A DNA stretch of 9,042 nt from Caulobacter sp. B11 (GCF_002737765.1 NZ_PEGG01000212.1:1-9042), one strand, 5' to 3'; positions 1 through 6,697 are shown, counted from the stretch's first letter. Notes: a model not told the origin generated them from the letters alone. A program made the numbers and translations.

Positions 1-1
1 C

Positions 2-2393
2 AAGCGCGAACAGACCCTGCAGGACGTGCCGATCTCGGTGTCGGTGACCGGGGCCCTGGCCGTCGAACGCGCCCAGGTGCGCGACCTGATCGACCTGCAA
101 TCGCTGGTGCCGTCGCTGAAGGTGTCGCAGTTCAACGCCGTCGGCCAGACCAACTTCGTCATCCGCGGCTTCGGCAACGGCAACGGCAATGACGGCATCG
201 AAAGCTCGGTCGGCGTGTTCATCGACGGCGTCTATCGCTCGCGCTCGTCGTCGGCCCTGGACGACCTGCCCGAGATCGAGCGCATCGAGGTGCTGCGCGG
301 CCCGCAATCGACCCTGTTCGGCAAGAACGTCTCGGCCGGCGCGATCAGCATCGTCACCAAGAAGCCGCAGTTCGCTTTCGGTGGTAAGGCCGAGCTCAAC
401 CTGGGCAATTTCGGCCTGCAGCAGTTCAAGGGCACGGTGACCGGTCCGGTCAGCGACACCCTGGCCCTGCGGCTTTCCGGCGGGATCAACAAGCGCGACG
501 GCTTCGCCACCAATGTCGTGACAGGAAACGAAGTCAACAATCGCGACCGCTGGTCGGTGCGCGCCGACGCCCTGTGGCAACCGACCGACGCCACCTCGGT
601 GCGGGTCATCGCCGACTACAACAAGATCAGCGAAATCTGCTGCACCGTCGTGTCGCTGCTGAACGGCCCCGCGACCCAGTTCCTCGGCGCTCCCGCGCCC
701 TATGGCCTCGGCCGTCCAGTCGGCAATCCCGCCGCCAAGTTCGACCGCGAGATCACCTTCAACACCGATCCGGCCAACACCCTGAAGGGTCAGGGCCTGT
801 CGGCCCAGATCGACCACGATCTCGGCTTCGCGGCCCTGACCTCGATCACGGCCTATCGCAAACAGACCAGCGAGTCGTTCCAGGACATCGACTTCACCGG
901 CGCCGACATCGCTAACAACGACCTGGGCAACGACATCAAGACCTTCACCCAGGAAGTGCGTCTGGCGTCCAAGGGTTCGGGTCCGTTCAGCTGGCTCGTC
1001 GGCGGTTTCTACCAGAACGAGAAGCTGTCGACCGGCCGGACGATCAGCTACGGATCCGATATCCGGGCGTTCGGCGACGGCCTCAGCGGCCCGGTCCCGG
1101 CCGCTCTGCTCGGCGCCCTGCCGCCGTCCCTGCGCCCCGCCCTGACCGGGCGGTCCAATCTGTATGCGCTGGAGTTCCTGCAGAGCCTGGTCACCCCGTC
1201 GATCGTACCGGGCAAGACCTATTTCGCGGAAGGCAAGGCCATCGACGACTACTATTCGATGGATCAGACCTCGTTCTCGCTGTTCAGCCAGGCCGACTAT
1301 CAGGTCACCGATCGCCTGACGATCACCGGCGGCCTCGCCTATCTGAGCGACAAGAAAGAGGCCAAGTCCGACGTCGTGCTGTATGACAAGTTCTCGGCCC
1401 TGAACCTGCAAGCCGTGCCGCAGTTTCCGTTGCTGGGTCTGCCGGGCAACCTGTACGGCGCCCTGGGCGCCCTGCAGTTCTATTACGGCAACACCGCCAA
1501 CCACGCCCCGATCAACTATCCCAACGCGACCGAGTCCGGCGAACTCAGCGACCACAAGCTCACCTATGCGGTGCGCGCGGCCTATGATTTCGGCGCGATC
1601 AACGCCTATGTCAGCTATTCGACGGGCTGGAAGGCCGGCGCGTTCAACCTGTCCTCGGACAGCCGCCCGCCGAACGCCAATGGCGTGGGCCGCACCGCCG
1701 CGCCCGAGGACGTCAGCGTCTACGAGGCCGGCCTGAAGGCCAACTTCCCCGGCGGCTACTTCAACCTCGCGGTCTTCGACCAGGCCATCAAGGGCTTCCA
1801 GTCCAACGCCTTCACCGGCCTGGGCTACAGCCTGGTCAATGCCGGCGAGGAGTCGGTGCGCGGCTTCGAGATCGACAGCGCCTATCGTCCGACCTCGTGG
1901 CTGTCCCTGACGGCGGCGGCCACCTATCTGGACCCTACCTACGACTCCTTCACCGGCGCGGCCTGCGTCAACTATGACACCGTGCGTTGCCCGGTGAACG
2001 TGCTGACCGGCACCCGTCCCAACTTCCGCGACCTGACCGGCGACAAGCCGGCCGCGATCCCGGAATGGAGCCTGTCGACCTCGGCCACGTTCACCCATGA
2101 CTTCAGCAGCGGCTACAAGGGCTACCTGCGCGTCGAGTACGACTACACCAGCGAGACGCAGCTGACCGAAAACCACCCCGCCCGAACTGTCGACCTGGGG
2201 TCAGAACAACATCAACGCCAGCCTGGGTCTGACCCATGTCGAGCACCAGCTCGAGGTGGTCCTGTGGGCCCGCAACCTGACCGACGACGAAAGCCTGATC
2301 GCCACCTTCCCGACGGTCGCCCAGGACGGCAGCTATAGCGGCTATCCGACAGCGCCGCGCACCTACGGCGTGACCCTGCGCAAATCGTTCTAG
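2..2393 (+). CDS. TonB-dependent receptor, 5'-partial, with a frameshift near the 3' end
   Basis: Outer-membrane beta-barrel receptor for energised uptake of a large nutrient such as a siderophore, saccharide or other chelate; the substrate cannot be told. The reading frame is open from base 2, so signal peptide and TonB box lie upstream of the window. The first residues (LQDVPISVSV) are the usual start of the plug domain. The plug continues through VIRGFG and the conserved block around FIDGVY, EIERIEVLRGPQSTLFGKN and GAISIVTKKP (about bases 215-365). The rest is barrel, with long polar loops and aromatic strands. In the original frame the protein degenerates after base 2176 and stops at 2338. 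In the next frame, coding continues with WARNLTDDES and PRTYGVTLRKSF to TAG 2391-2393, a typical barrel end with a terminal Phe. Dropping one C from CCCC 2176-2179 joins the two frames cleanly (NHPPELSTW). Followed by a strong terminator, so it is probably a single transcript. Confidence 0.93.
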
Positions 2394-2408
2394 ACTTCCT
2401 CGACCTGA

Positions 2409-2444
2409 GGGCTACCCGGCCGATGCGCCGGGTAGCCCGCTTTT
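2409..2444 (+). terminator. Intrinsic terminator of the TonB-dependent receptor gene
   Basis: A perfect 12-bp stem (GGGCTACCCGGC at 2409-2420 pairing with 2427-2438) closes a 6-base loop (CGATGC). It is followed by GC and four T (2441-2444). It starts 16 bases after the frameshift-corrected receptor stop codon, which independently supports 2391-2393 as the true gene end. Confidence 0.9.
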
Positions 2445-2528
2445 CCGGTCCGCACGACGTGTCACCGTTCCGTGCGCCGCTCGCCCTGTCGCCTTCGTGA
2501 ACCGGGCGGCGCGTGCTAGACAGCGGAC

Positions 2529-2723
2529 ATGACCGAACCGACCGAAACGGGCGCCACGCCCGACACCGCCCCCGACATCGATGAGACCCCCATCCAGCGC
2601 GCCCTGCGCCTGAAGAAGGCCGTGCTCGACGCCAAGCCCAAGCCGCCGCGCGGCGGCAAGTTCCAGCGCGAGCAGGCGGCCGGCGTCGCCGCCGGCAAGT
2701 CGCGGCCGTGGATGAAGAAATAG
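2529..2723 (+). CDS. Small basic conserved-looking protein, 64 aa
   Basis: A short protein in two parts: an acidic, Thr/Pro-rich N-terminal third (about residues 1-20), then a strongly basic stretch with QRALRLKKAVLDAKPKPP, a GGKFQREQAA segment and the ending KSRPWMKK. There is no signal peptide or membrane segment. It resembles small hypothetical proteins of alphaproteobacteria that I recall ending in this basic tail, but I cannot name a function; nucleic-acid or ribosome binding would fit the charge and is only inference. Codon use is typical for the window. No Shine-Dalgarno sequence precedes ATG 2529, and a GCTAGACA box at 2515-2522 could be a -10 element giving an almost leaderless mRNA. 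The glutathione S-transferase gene starts four bases after its stop, so the two are probably co-transcribed. Confidence 0.75.
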   Translation: MTEPTETGATPDTAPDIDETPIQRALRLKKAVLDAKPKPPRGGKFQREQAAGVAAGKSRPWMKK

Positions 2724-2727
2724 GCCG

Positions 2728-3351
2728 ATGATCCGGGTCCTTGGCCGCACGTCATCGATGAATGTGCGCAAGGTCCTGTGGACCCTGGACGAGCTGGGCC
2801 TGGCCCATGAGCGCGAGGACTGGGGCGCCGGCTTCGCCTCGACCCGCGACCCGGCCTTCCTGGCGCTGAACCCCAATGGACTGGTTCCGGTGCTGATCGA
2901 CGCCGCCGGCCCCCTGTGGGAAAGCAACACCATCTGCCGCTACCTGGCCGGCCGACAGGGCGACGCCAGCCTGCTGCCGCTCGAACCCCGGGCCCGGGCC
3001 GGGGTCGAACAGTGGATGGACTGGCAGGTGACCGAGCTGAACAGCGCCTGGCGCTACGCCTTCCAGGCCCTGTCACGGCGCGCGCCCGGCTACGACGACC
3101 CGGGCCTGACCCAGGACAGCGTCGCGGCCTGGAACGCCGCCATGAGCCTGCTTGACGCGCGCCTGGCCCTGACCGCGGCCTTCGTGGCCGGAGAGACCTT
3201 CACCCTGGCCGACATCTGCCTGGGCTTGGCGACCCACCGCTGGCTGCGCACCCCGATGGCGCGCCCGACCCTGCCGGCGGTCGAAACCTATTATGCCCGC
3301 CTGCGGACCCGACCCGCCTTTGCATCGCACGCGCTGGACGCCGTGGCCTGA
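2728..3351 (+). CDS. Glutathione S-transferase family protein
   Basis: A 207-residue cytosolic GST of normal family length, expected to conjugate or reduce electrophilic substrates with glutathione. The N-terminal thioredoxin-fold domain covers about residues 1-77. TSSMNVRKV (8-16) places Ser9/Ser10 at the usual thiol-activating site. NPNGLVPVL (48-56) holds the cis-Pro54 loop, and ESNTICRYLA (65-74) is the Glu-Ser motif that binds the gamma-glutamyl part of glutathione. The all-helical C-terminal domain includes FTLADI around 158-163, the conserved N-capping box and hydrophobic staple region. ATG 2728 lies four bases after the previous stop, consistent with translational coupling. The subclass and substrate cannot be fixed from sequence. 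Nearby genes include a second glutathione-linked fold (the DsbA/HCCA isomerase-like protein at 3985-4599), though on the opposite strand. Confidence 0.93.
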   Translation: MIRVLGRTSSMNVRKVLWTLDELGLAHEREDWGAGFASTRDPAFLALNPNGLVPVLIDAAGPLWESNTICRYLAGRQGDASLLPLEPRARAGVEQWMDWQVTELNSAWRYAFQALSRRAPGYDDPGLTQDSVAAWNAAMSLLDARLALTAAFVAGETFTLADICLGLATHRWLRTPMARPTLPAVETYYARLRTRPAFASHALDAVA

Positions 3352-3431
3352 GGGCCGCTGGTCTCCATCCTGACGCCGCGCCGTGGCCTTGGGCCTTGAA
3401 GTCGCCATCGGGCCTGCGCACTCTGGCCGCC

Positions 3432-3968
3432 ATGCGCATCGCCCTGATCTCTTTCTTCAGCCTCCTGGGGGCCCTGCCGGCCCAGGCCCATGGACAGGGA
3501 GTGGCGCAGCGCGCCCCCGAGGCGAGCAACGAGGTCTCGCCGGTTACGGTGACGCCCCGCACCGAGCCGCCCCGGCTGGCCAGCACCTATCCGGCGGCCG
3601 GACAGGCCGTGGCCCCGGGGATCCTGGTGATCAAGATGGCATTCGACCAGCCGATGTCGCCCACCGGCTTCAACTTCGCGCCCGGAACCGGCGGCGAGGC
3701 GCCCGAGTGCCTGCCGACGCCGCGCCTACTGGATGATCGCAAGAGCTTCGTGCTGCTGTGCCGCGTCCGGCCCGGCAAGGCCTATGCCCTGGCCCTCAAC
3801 GCCGCCCCGGCCGGCGGTTTCGCCAACCTCGCCGACCATCGGGCCAGCGCCGCCGATCTCAGCTTCACGGTCGCGGCCGGTGAGCCGATCACCACCCTGC
3901 GCCGCGCCATGACGGCGGCCGGCCTGCGGGATGTCGACGCCCCCATCGAGGAAGCGCCGCGCCCCTAG
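3432..3968 (+). CDS. Exported protein with SbsA-type Ig-like (Big_5) domain
   Basis: A 178-residue secreted protein. Residues 1-19 form a classical signal peptide: short basic start, hydrophobic core (IALISFFSLLGAL), then the AQA cleavage motif before His20. The mature part opens with a disordered linker and then a single Ig-like domain at about residues 46-147. Its opening pattern PPRLASTYPAAGQAV...FDQPMSP matches the SbsA Ig-like family, usually found in cell-surface or periplasmic proteins as a structural or adhesive module. Two Cys residues (93 and 110) could form a disulfide. The C-terminal tail is rich in Ala, Arg and acidic residues. I chose ATG 3432 because the signal peptide begins there; the frame also allows TTG 3396, which would add 12 residues. 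Neither start has a clear Shine-Dalgarno sequence. It converges on the next gene with only 16 bases between the stops and no obvious terminator. Confidence 0.8.
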   Translation: MRIALISFFSLLGALPAQAHGQGVAQRAPEASNEVSPVTVTPRTEPPRLASTYPAAGQAVAPGILVIKMAFDQPMSPTGFNFAPGTGGEAPECLPTPRLLDDRKSFVLLCRVRPGKAYALALNAAPAGGFANLADHRASAADLSFTVAAGEPITTLRRAMTAAGLRDVDAPIEEAPRP

Positions 3969-3984
3969 CCCTGCTCCCGTCGCC

Positions 3985-4599
3985 CTAGCCGGCGGCCGCC
4001 AGCTGCGCCTCGACCTGGCCCAGGCGCTCCTTGCCGAAGAACATCTCGTCGCCGACGAACAGGGTAGGCACGCCAAAGGCGCCCCGGGCCACGGCGGCTT
4101 CGGTATTGGCCATCAGGGCGGCCTTGACCTCCGGGTCGCCGGTGGCCGCCAGCAGGCCCGCTCCGTCCAGGCCGGCCGCCTCGGCGACGGCCACGAACAC
4201 CGCCGGATCGTCCAGCTTCAGTCCCTGCTCCCACAGGCCCGCCAGCATGGCTTCCAGATAGGCCGGCCCCACCCCGGCCCGCTCGGCGGCGACCAGGCCG
4301 CGCATCAGGATCAGGGTGTTGACCGGGAAGTGGGGATTGAAGCGGAAGGCGCTCAGCCCATGGGCCTGGATGAACCGCCGGGTCTCCAGCATCTCGTAGT
4401 CCATCTTGCCCTTGATCCCGCCGAACGCGACCATCGGCGCCTGATTGCCGGTCAGCTTGAAGATGCCGCCCAGCAGGCAGGGGATCACCCGTACGGTCGC
4501 GCCCTGCCGCGCGGCGATGTCGGGCAGCAGCTTCCAGACCAGATAGGCGTTGGGGCTGCCGAAATCGAAGATGAAGTCGACGGTCTTTTCAGCGGTCAT
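3985..4599 (-). CDS. DsbA-family / 2-hydroxychromene-2-carboxylate isomerase-like protein
   Basis: A 204-residue protein of the thioredoxin-fold group that unites DsbA, kappa-class glutathione transferase and 2-hydroxychromene-2-carboxylate (HCCA) isomerase. FDFGSPNAYL (11-20) is the HCCA isomerase signature; Ser15 corresponds to the glutathione-activating Ser of that family. FNPHFPVNT (87-95) is the conserved substrate-side loop, and FGVPTLFVGDEMFFGKERL (175-193) contains the cis-Pro178 loop and the final conserved strand. No CxxC disulfide motif and no signal peptide are present, so it is a cytosolic glutathione-dependent enzyme rather than a periplasmic oxidase. HCCA isomerase acts in naphthalene breakdown, but homologues occur widely without that pathway and no other aromatic-degradation gene is visible here. 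A GAGGAG Shine-Dalgarno at 4607-4612, seven bases from the ATG, overlaps the stop codon of the upstream dehydrogenase-like gene, indicating coupled translation. Confidence 0.88.
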   Translation of the reverse strand: MTAEKTVDFIFDFGSPNAYLVWKLLPDIAARQGATVRVIPCLLGGIFKLTGNQAPMVAFGGIKGKMDYEMLETRRFIQAHGLSAFRFNPHFPVNTLILMRGLVAAERAGVGPAYLEAMLAGLWEQGLKLDDPAVFVAVAEAAGLDGAGLLAATGDPEVKAALMANTEAAVARGAFGVPTLFVGDEMFFGKERLGQVEAQLAAAG

Positions 4600-4610
4600 G
4601 TCAGGGCTCC

Positions 4611-5357
4611 TCACCAGATCTCGGAATGGGGACGCAGGTCGATCTCGTGCGTCCAGGCCGAACGCGGCTGGTCGTGCAGCCAGACATAGTTGGCGGCGAT
4701 GTCGTCGGGCTTGAGGATCTCGTCGCGGTCCAGCAGGCCCTGGACGTCCTGGCGCATCGATCGGGTGAAGACCCCGTCGATCGCCCCGTCGACCACCACA
4801 TGGGCCACATGCACGCCCTTGGGGCCCATCTCGCGCGCCAGGCTCTGGGCCAGGGCCCGCAGGCCGGCCTTGGCCGAGGCGAAGGCCGAGAAGCCCTCCT
4901 TGCCGCGCAAGCTGGCGCTGGCCCCGGTGAACAGGATCGTGCCGCGTCCGCGCGGCCCCATCACCCGGGCGGCCTCGCGCCCGGTCAGGAAGCCGGCGAA
5001 ACAGGCCATCTCCCAGACCTTGGAGAACACCTGGGCCGTGGTCTCGACAATGCCGAAGCGCACATTGGCCCCGATGTTGAACACCACCACCTCCAGCGGC
5101 CCGACCTCGGCCTCGATCTGGTCGAACAGGGCGATCATCTCGGCCTCCTGGCGGGCGTCGACGCCATAGGCGCGGGCCTGGCCGCCGGCCTCGCGCAGGG
5201 TCTGGGCGAAGGCCTCCAGCTGGTCCAGATGGCGCGGCCGGCGGGTCATGCACACCGTGTAGCCCTCGGCGGCGAAGGCCCGGGCGATCGCCCCGCCCAC
5301 CCCGTCTCCGACGCCGACCACCAGGCAGGCGCCCTTGCTCGCGGTTTGGCTGGCCAT
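4611..5357 (-). CDS. Short-chain dehydrogenase/reductase-like protein with catalytic Tyr replaced by Phe
   Basis: A 248-residue Rossmann-fold protein of the classical SDR size. The nucleotide-binding loop is VVGVGDGVGGAIA (13-25), a variant of the usual TGxxxGxG. The NNAG strand reads NIGA (94-97). The active-site Ser lies in FTGASAS (143-149). The catalytic YxxxK motif reads FASAK: Phe159 stands where Tyr is expected, with Lys163 retained. This fits a subgroup I recall from the conserved-domain database as SDR_c10, described as having an incomplete glycine motif and Phe in place of the active-site Tyr. It may therefore not be an ordinary oxidoreductase. ATG 5357 is preferred: GAGGA at 5367-5371 lies nine bases upstream, and the 10 residues added by TTG 5387 have no family resemblance. 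It is the first gene of a two-gene minus-strand operon with the isomerase-like gene, 11 bases apart, divergent from the HxlR regulator. Confidence 0.9.
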   Translation of the reverse strand: MASQTASKGACLVVGVGDGVGGAIARAFAAEGYTVCMTRRPRHLDQLEAFAQTLREAGGQARAYGVDARQEAEMIALFDQIEAEVGPLEVVVFNIGANVRFGIVETTAQVFSKVWEMACFAGFLTGREAARVMGPRGRGTILFTGASASLRGKEGFSAFASAKAGLRALAQSLAREMGPKGVHVAHVVVDGAIDGVFTRSMRQDVQGLLDRDEILKPDDIAANYVWLHDQPRSAWTHEIDLRPHSEIW

Positions 5358-5448
5358 GTTTGCGTATCCTCGATCCCGGTGCGGCAAGTTCGTATTGAAT
5401 GTACTGAGTCAAGGGCATGATGCCTTGGGACGCAAACGAGGGCCGGCG
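5358..5448. promoter_or_regulatory. Divergent promoter/operator region between the SDR-like gene and the HxlR gene
   Basis: These 91 bases must carry the start signals for both directions. They are visibly more AT-rich than the flanking genes. An imperfect inverted repeat runs from TTGA at 5395 to TCAA at 5412 (TTGAnT, six bases, AnTCAA), and an overlapping pair AGTTC/GTACT (5387-5405) is also nearly symmetric. HxlR-family proteins bind such short dyads as dimers, so this is the best place for an operator. Possible promoter boxes are TTGACT on the minus strand (5412-5407), and on the plus strand TTGAAT (5395-5400) 17 bases before TGATGC (5418-5423). All are weak matches. Confidence 0.4.
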
Positions 5449-5907
5449 ATGAAGTGGGACGACCTGGCGCAGCAGCCCTGCTCGATCGCCCGCACCCTGG
5501 CGGTGATCGGCGATCGCTGGACCCTGATGATCCTGCGCGACTGCTTTCTGGGCGTGCGGCGGTTCGAGGCCTTCCAGACGCGCCTGAACATTTCCCGCAC
5601 CATCGTCACCGACCGCCTGCGGGTGCTGGTCGAGGAAGGCGTGCTGCGGCGCGAAGCCTATCAGGACAATCCGCTACGCCACGAATACCGCCTGACCGCC
5701 AAGGGTCTGGAGCTGCATCCGGTGATCCTGGCCATCGCCCGGTTCGGCGATGACCACTATGCCGGGCCGGACGGTCCGCCGGTGATCCGTCGCCACAAGG
5801 GCTGCGGCTGCGATTTCCAGCCGGTCCAGACCTGCTCGGAATGCGGCGAGGTCGTCACGGCGCGCGATGTCGAGGCCCGGGCGGGGGCGGGGTTCGAGGG
5901 GGTGTGA
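5449..5907 (+). CDS. HxlR-family winged helix-turn-helix regulator with Cys-rich C-terminal tail
   Basis: A 152-residue regulator. Residues 9-101 form the HxlR winged helix: CSIARTLAVIGDRWTLMILRD (11-31), the LNISRTIVTDRLRVLVEEGVL recognition-helix region (46-66) and the HEYRLTAKG wing (78-86). Cys11 sits where HxlR members such as YodB and HypR carry their redox-reactive N-terminal Cys, so response to quinones, aldehydes or oxidants is plausible. The C-terminal extension holds Cys119, Cys121, Cys129 and Cys132 (CxC...CxxC), which could form a zinc ribbon or a second thiol switch. ATG 5449 is chosen because GAGGG at 5438-5442 lies six bases upstream and the family match starts at once; the open frame reaches back to 5335 without family resemblance. 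It is transcribed away from the SDR-like/isomerase-like operon and most likely controls that operon and itself. The inducer is unknown. Confidence 0.92.
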   Translation: MKWDDLAQQPCSIARTLAVIGDRWTLMILRDCFLGVRRFEAFQTRLNISRTIVTDRLRVLVEEGVLRREAYQDNPLRHEYRLTAKGLELHPVILAIARFGDDHYAGPDGPPVIRRHKGCGCDFQPVQTCSECGEVVTARDVEARAGAGFEGV

Positions 5908-5922
5908 TCCAAGCGTGGGGAT

Positions 5923-5939
5923 CCATCCGGGGCGGATGG
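5923..5939 (+). other. Short hairpin downstream of the HxlR gene
   Basis: CCATCCG (5923-5929) pairs perfectly with 5933-5939 around a GGG loop, 15 bases after the regulator's stop codon. There is no T-run behind it, so it is at best a weak or factor-assisted terminator. Nothing else is seen between 5940 and the inverted repeat that starts at 5994. Confidence 0.3.
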
Positions 5940-5993
5940 GGAGGCCGGCAAGGAGGCGCGCGTGGGGTCAGTAGCCAATGTTTCACCAACCCC

Positions 5994-6065
5994 CAAACGC
6001 GTGTCATCCCGGCCGTAGCGAAGCGAAGCGCCGGGACCCAGGGGCCACCGCGTTGCGCCGGCCCC
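5994..6065 (+). repeat. Left arm of a 72-bp inverted repeat with REP-like core
   Basis: This arm matches the reverse complement of 6488-6559 at 65 of 72 positions without gaps; the outer 58 bases match at 54 of 58. Its core is itself palindromic: TCCCGGC and GCCGGGA flank a short GCGAAGCG-type loop, followed by CCCAGGGGCC. It begins 86 bases after the HxlR stop and ends 52 bases before the GIY-YIG stop codon. The structure is like a REP element: a short palindrome in intergenic DNA, present here as an inverted pair. Confidence 0.9.
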
Positions 6066-6117
6066 GTTCACCGGCCGCGTAGGCAACCTCAGATACCAAG
6101 TTTGGCGGCGACGGGAG

Positions 6118-6411
6118 TCAGCAGTTCAGCGTCTCGTATAGATCCAGCCATTGGGGGTTTTCCGCCTCGATCAGCTGGATTTTCCACGCCCGTCGCCATC
6201 GCTTAAGCGTTTTCTCGCGACGGATCGCATAATCGACGTCTTGGAAACTCTCATAATAGACCAGCTTGGTGACGCGGTATTTCCGGGTGAAGCCGCTGGG
6301 CGAACCTTCGCGATGCTCCCAGATCCGTCGCGACAGATCGTTGGTCACGCCGACATAGAGCGTCCCGTTGCGTTGACTGGCGAGGATGTAGATAAAGTAT
6401 TCCCTGGACAT
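6118..6411 (-). CDS. GIY-YIG nuclease family protein
   Basis: A 97-residue single-domain GIY-YIG protein of the small UPF0213/YhbQ-like type. FIYIL (6-10) holds the first half of the motif and LYVGVT (18-23) the second (YVG for YIG). Arg28 in DLSRRIWEH is the expected catalytic Arg, His33 follows, and Glu66 in RREKTLKRWRRAWKI is the metal-binding Glu. The ending ENPQWLDLY is typical of the family. No extra DNA-binding domain is attached. ATG 6411 is chosen because the conserved domain begins five residues later; there is no Shine-Dalgarno sequence, and upstream codons in the frame show no family resemblance. The gene uses more A/T-ending codons (TTT, TAT, AAA, GAA, CTT) than its neighbours, which suggests separate origin. 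It lies exactly between the arms of a 72-bp inverted repeat and points the same way as nusG, from which a terminator separates it. Its biological role is unknown. Confidence 0.92.
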   Translation of the reverse strand: MSREYFIYILASQRNGTLYVGVTNDLSRRIWEHREGSPSGFTRKYRVTKLVYYESFQDVDYAIRREKTLKRWRRAWKIQLIEAENPQWLDLYETLNC

Positions 6412-6487
6412 GAATGCAACTATTGAGCGCAGATTGCCCGGTGTCACGTGGGCGCCTGGGCGCCTGGCCACAGCCGTCCCGAAGCCA

Positions 6488-6559
6488 GGAGCCGGCGCAT
6501 AGCGGCGGCCCCTGGGTCCCGGCGCTCCGCTTCGCTGCGGCCGGGATGACAAGCGTTTG
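6488..6559 (-). repeat. Right arm of the 72-bp inverted repeat with REP-like core
   Basis: This is the inverted partner of 5994-6065. It carries the same GCCGGGA/TCCCGGC palindrome and GGCCCCTGGGTCCCGG block, read on the minus strand. Its inner edge is 76 bases upstream of the GIY-YIG start codon, so any promoter of that gene lies beside or within it. The differences between the arms are scattered single substitutions, indicating an old pair or one subject to exchange with other copies. I see no clear target-site duplication outside the arms. Confidence 0.9.
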
Positions 6560-6639
6560 GTGGGTATGGGGTAGCTGAGCCCGGCTCGGAGCAACAGCGC
6601 CCCAAGGGAGGGCCCCTGCCGCCGCCACCCCCACACAGC

Positions 6640-6671
6640 AAAAACCCCGCGCCTTGCGAGCGCGGGGTTTT
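6640..6671 (-). terminator. Intrinsic terminator downstream of nusG
   Basis: On the minus strand a perfect 12-bp stem (AAAACCCCGCGC, 6671-6660, pairing with 6652-6641) closes a 7-base loop and runs into five T (complement of A at 6640-6644). It lies 26 bases after the nusG stop codon. Because both arms end in A/T runs it could also work for transcription from the other side. It ends the tRNA-Trp/secE/nusG transcript before the GIY-YIG gene. Confidence 0.88.
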
Positions 6672-6697
6672 CGAAAGCTCTGACCGGCAAACCGGCC

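Noticed and set aside
3931..4689. 252-codon plus-strand ORF
   Set aside because: Antisense to the isomerase-like gene, with His/Gln/Gly-rich shadow composition.
3985..5418. 477-codon minus-strand ORF that would fuse an upstream part to the isomerase-like protein
   Set aside because: Upstream of 4599 it runs in the wrong frame through the dehydrogenase-like gene. The true start at ATG 4599 has its own Shine-Dalgarno sequence.
4626..5420. 264-codon plus-strand ORF
   Set aside because: Antisense shadow of the dehydrogenase-like gene, an effect of high GC; no domain or start signal.
6451..6469. Tandem GGGCGCCT repeat
   Set aside because: Only two units; too short to call anything beyond local GC-rich duplication.
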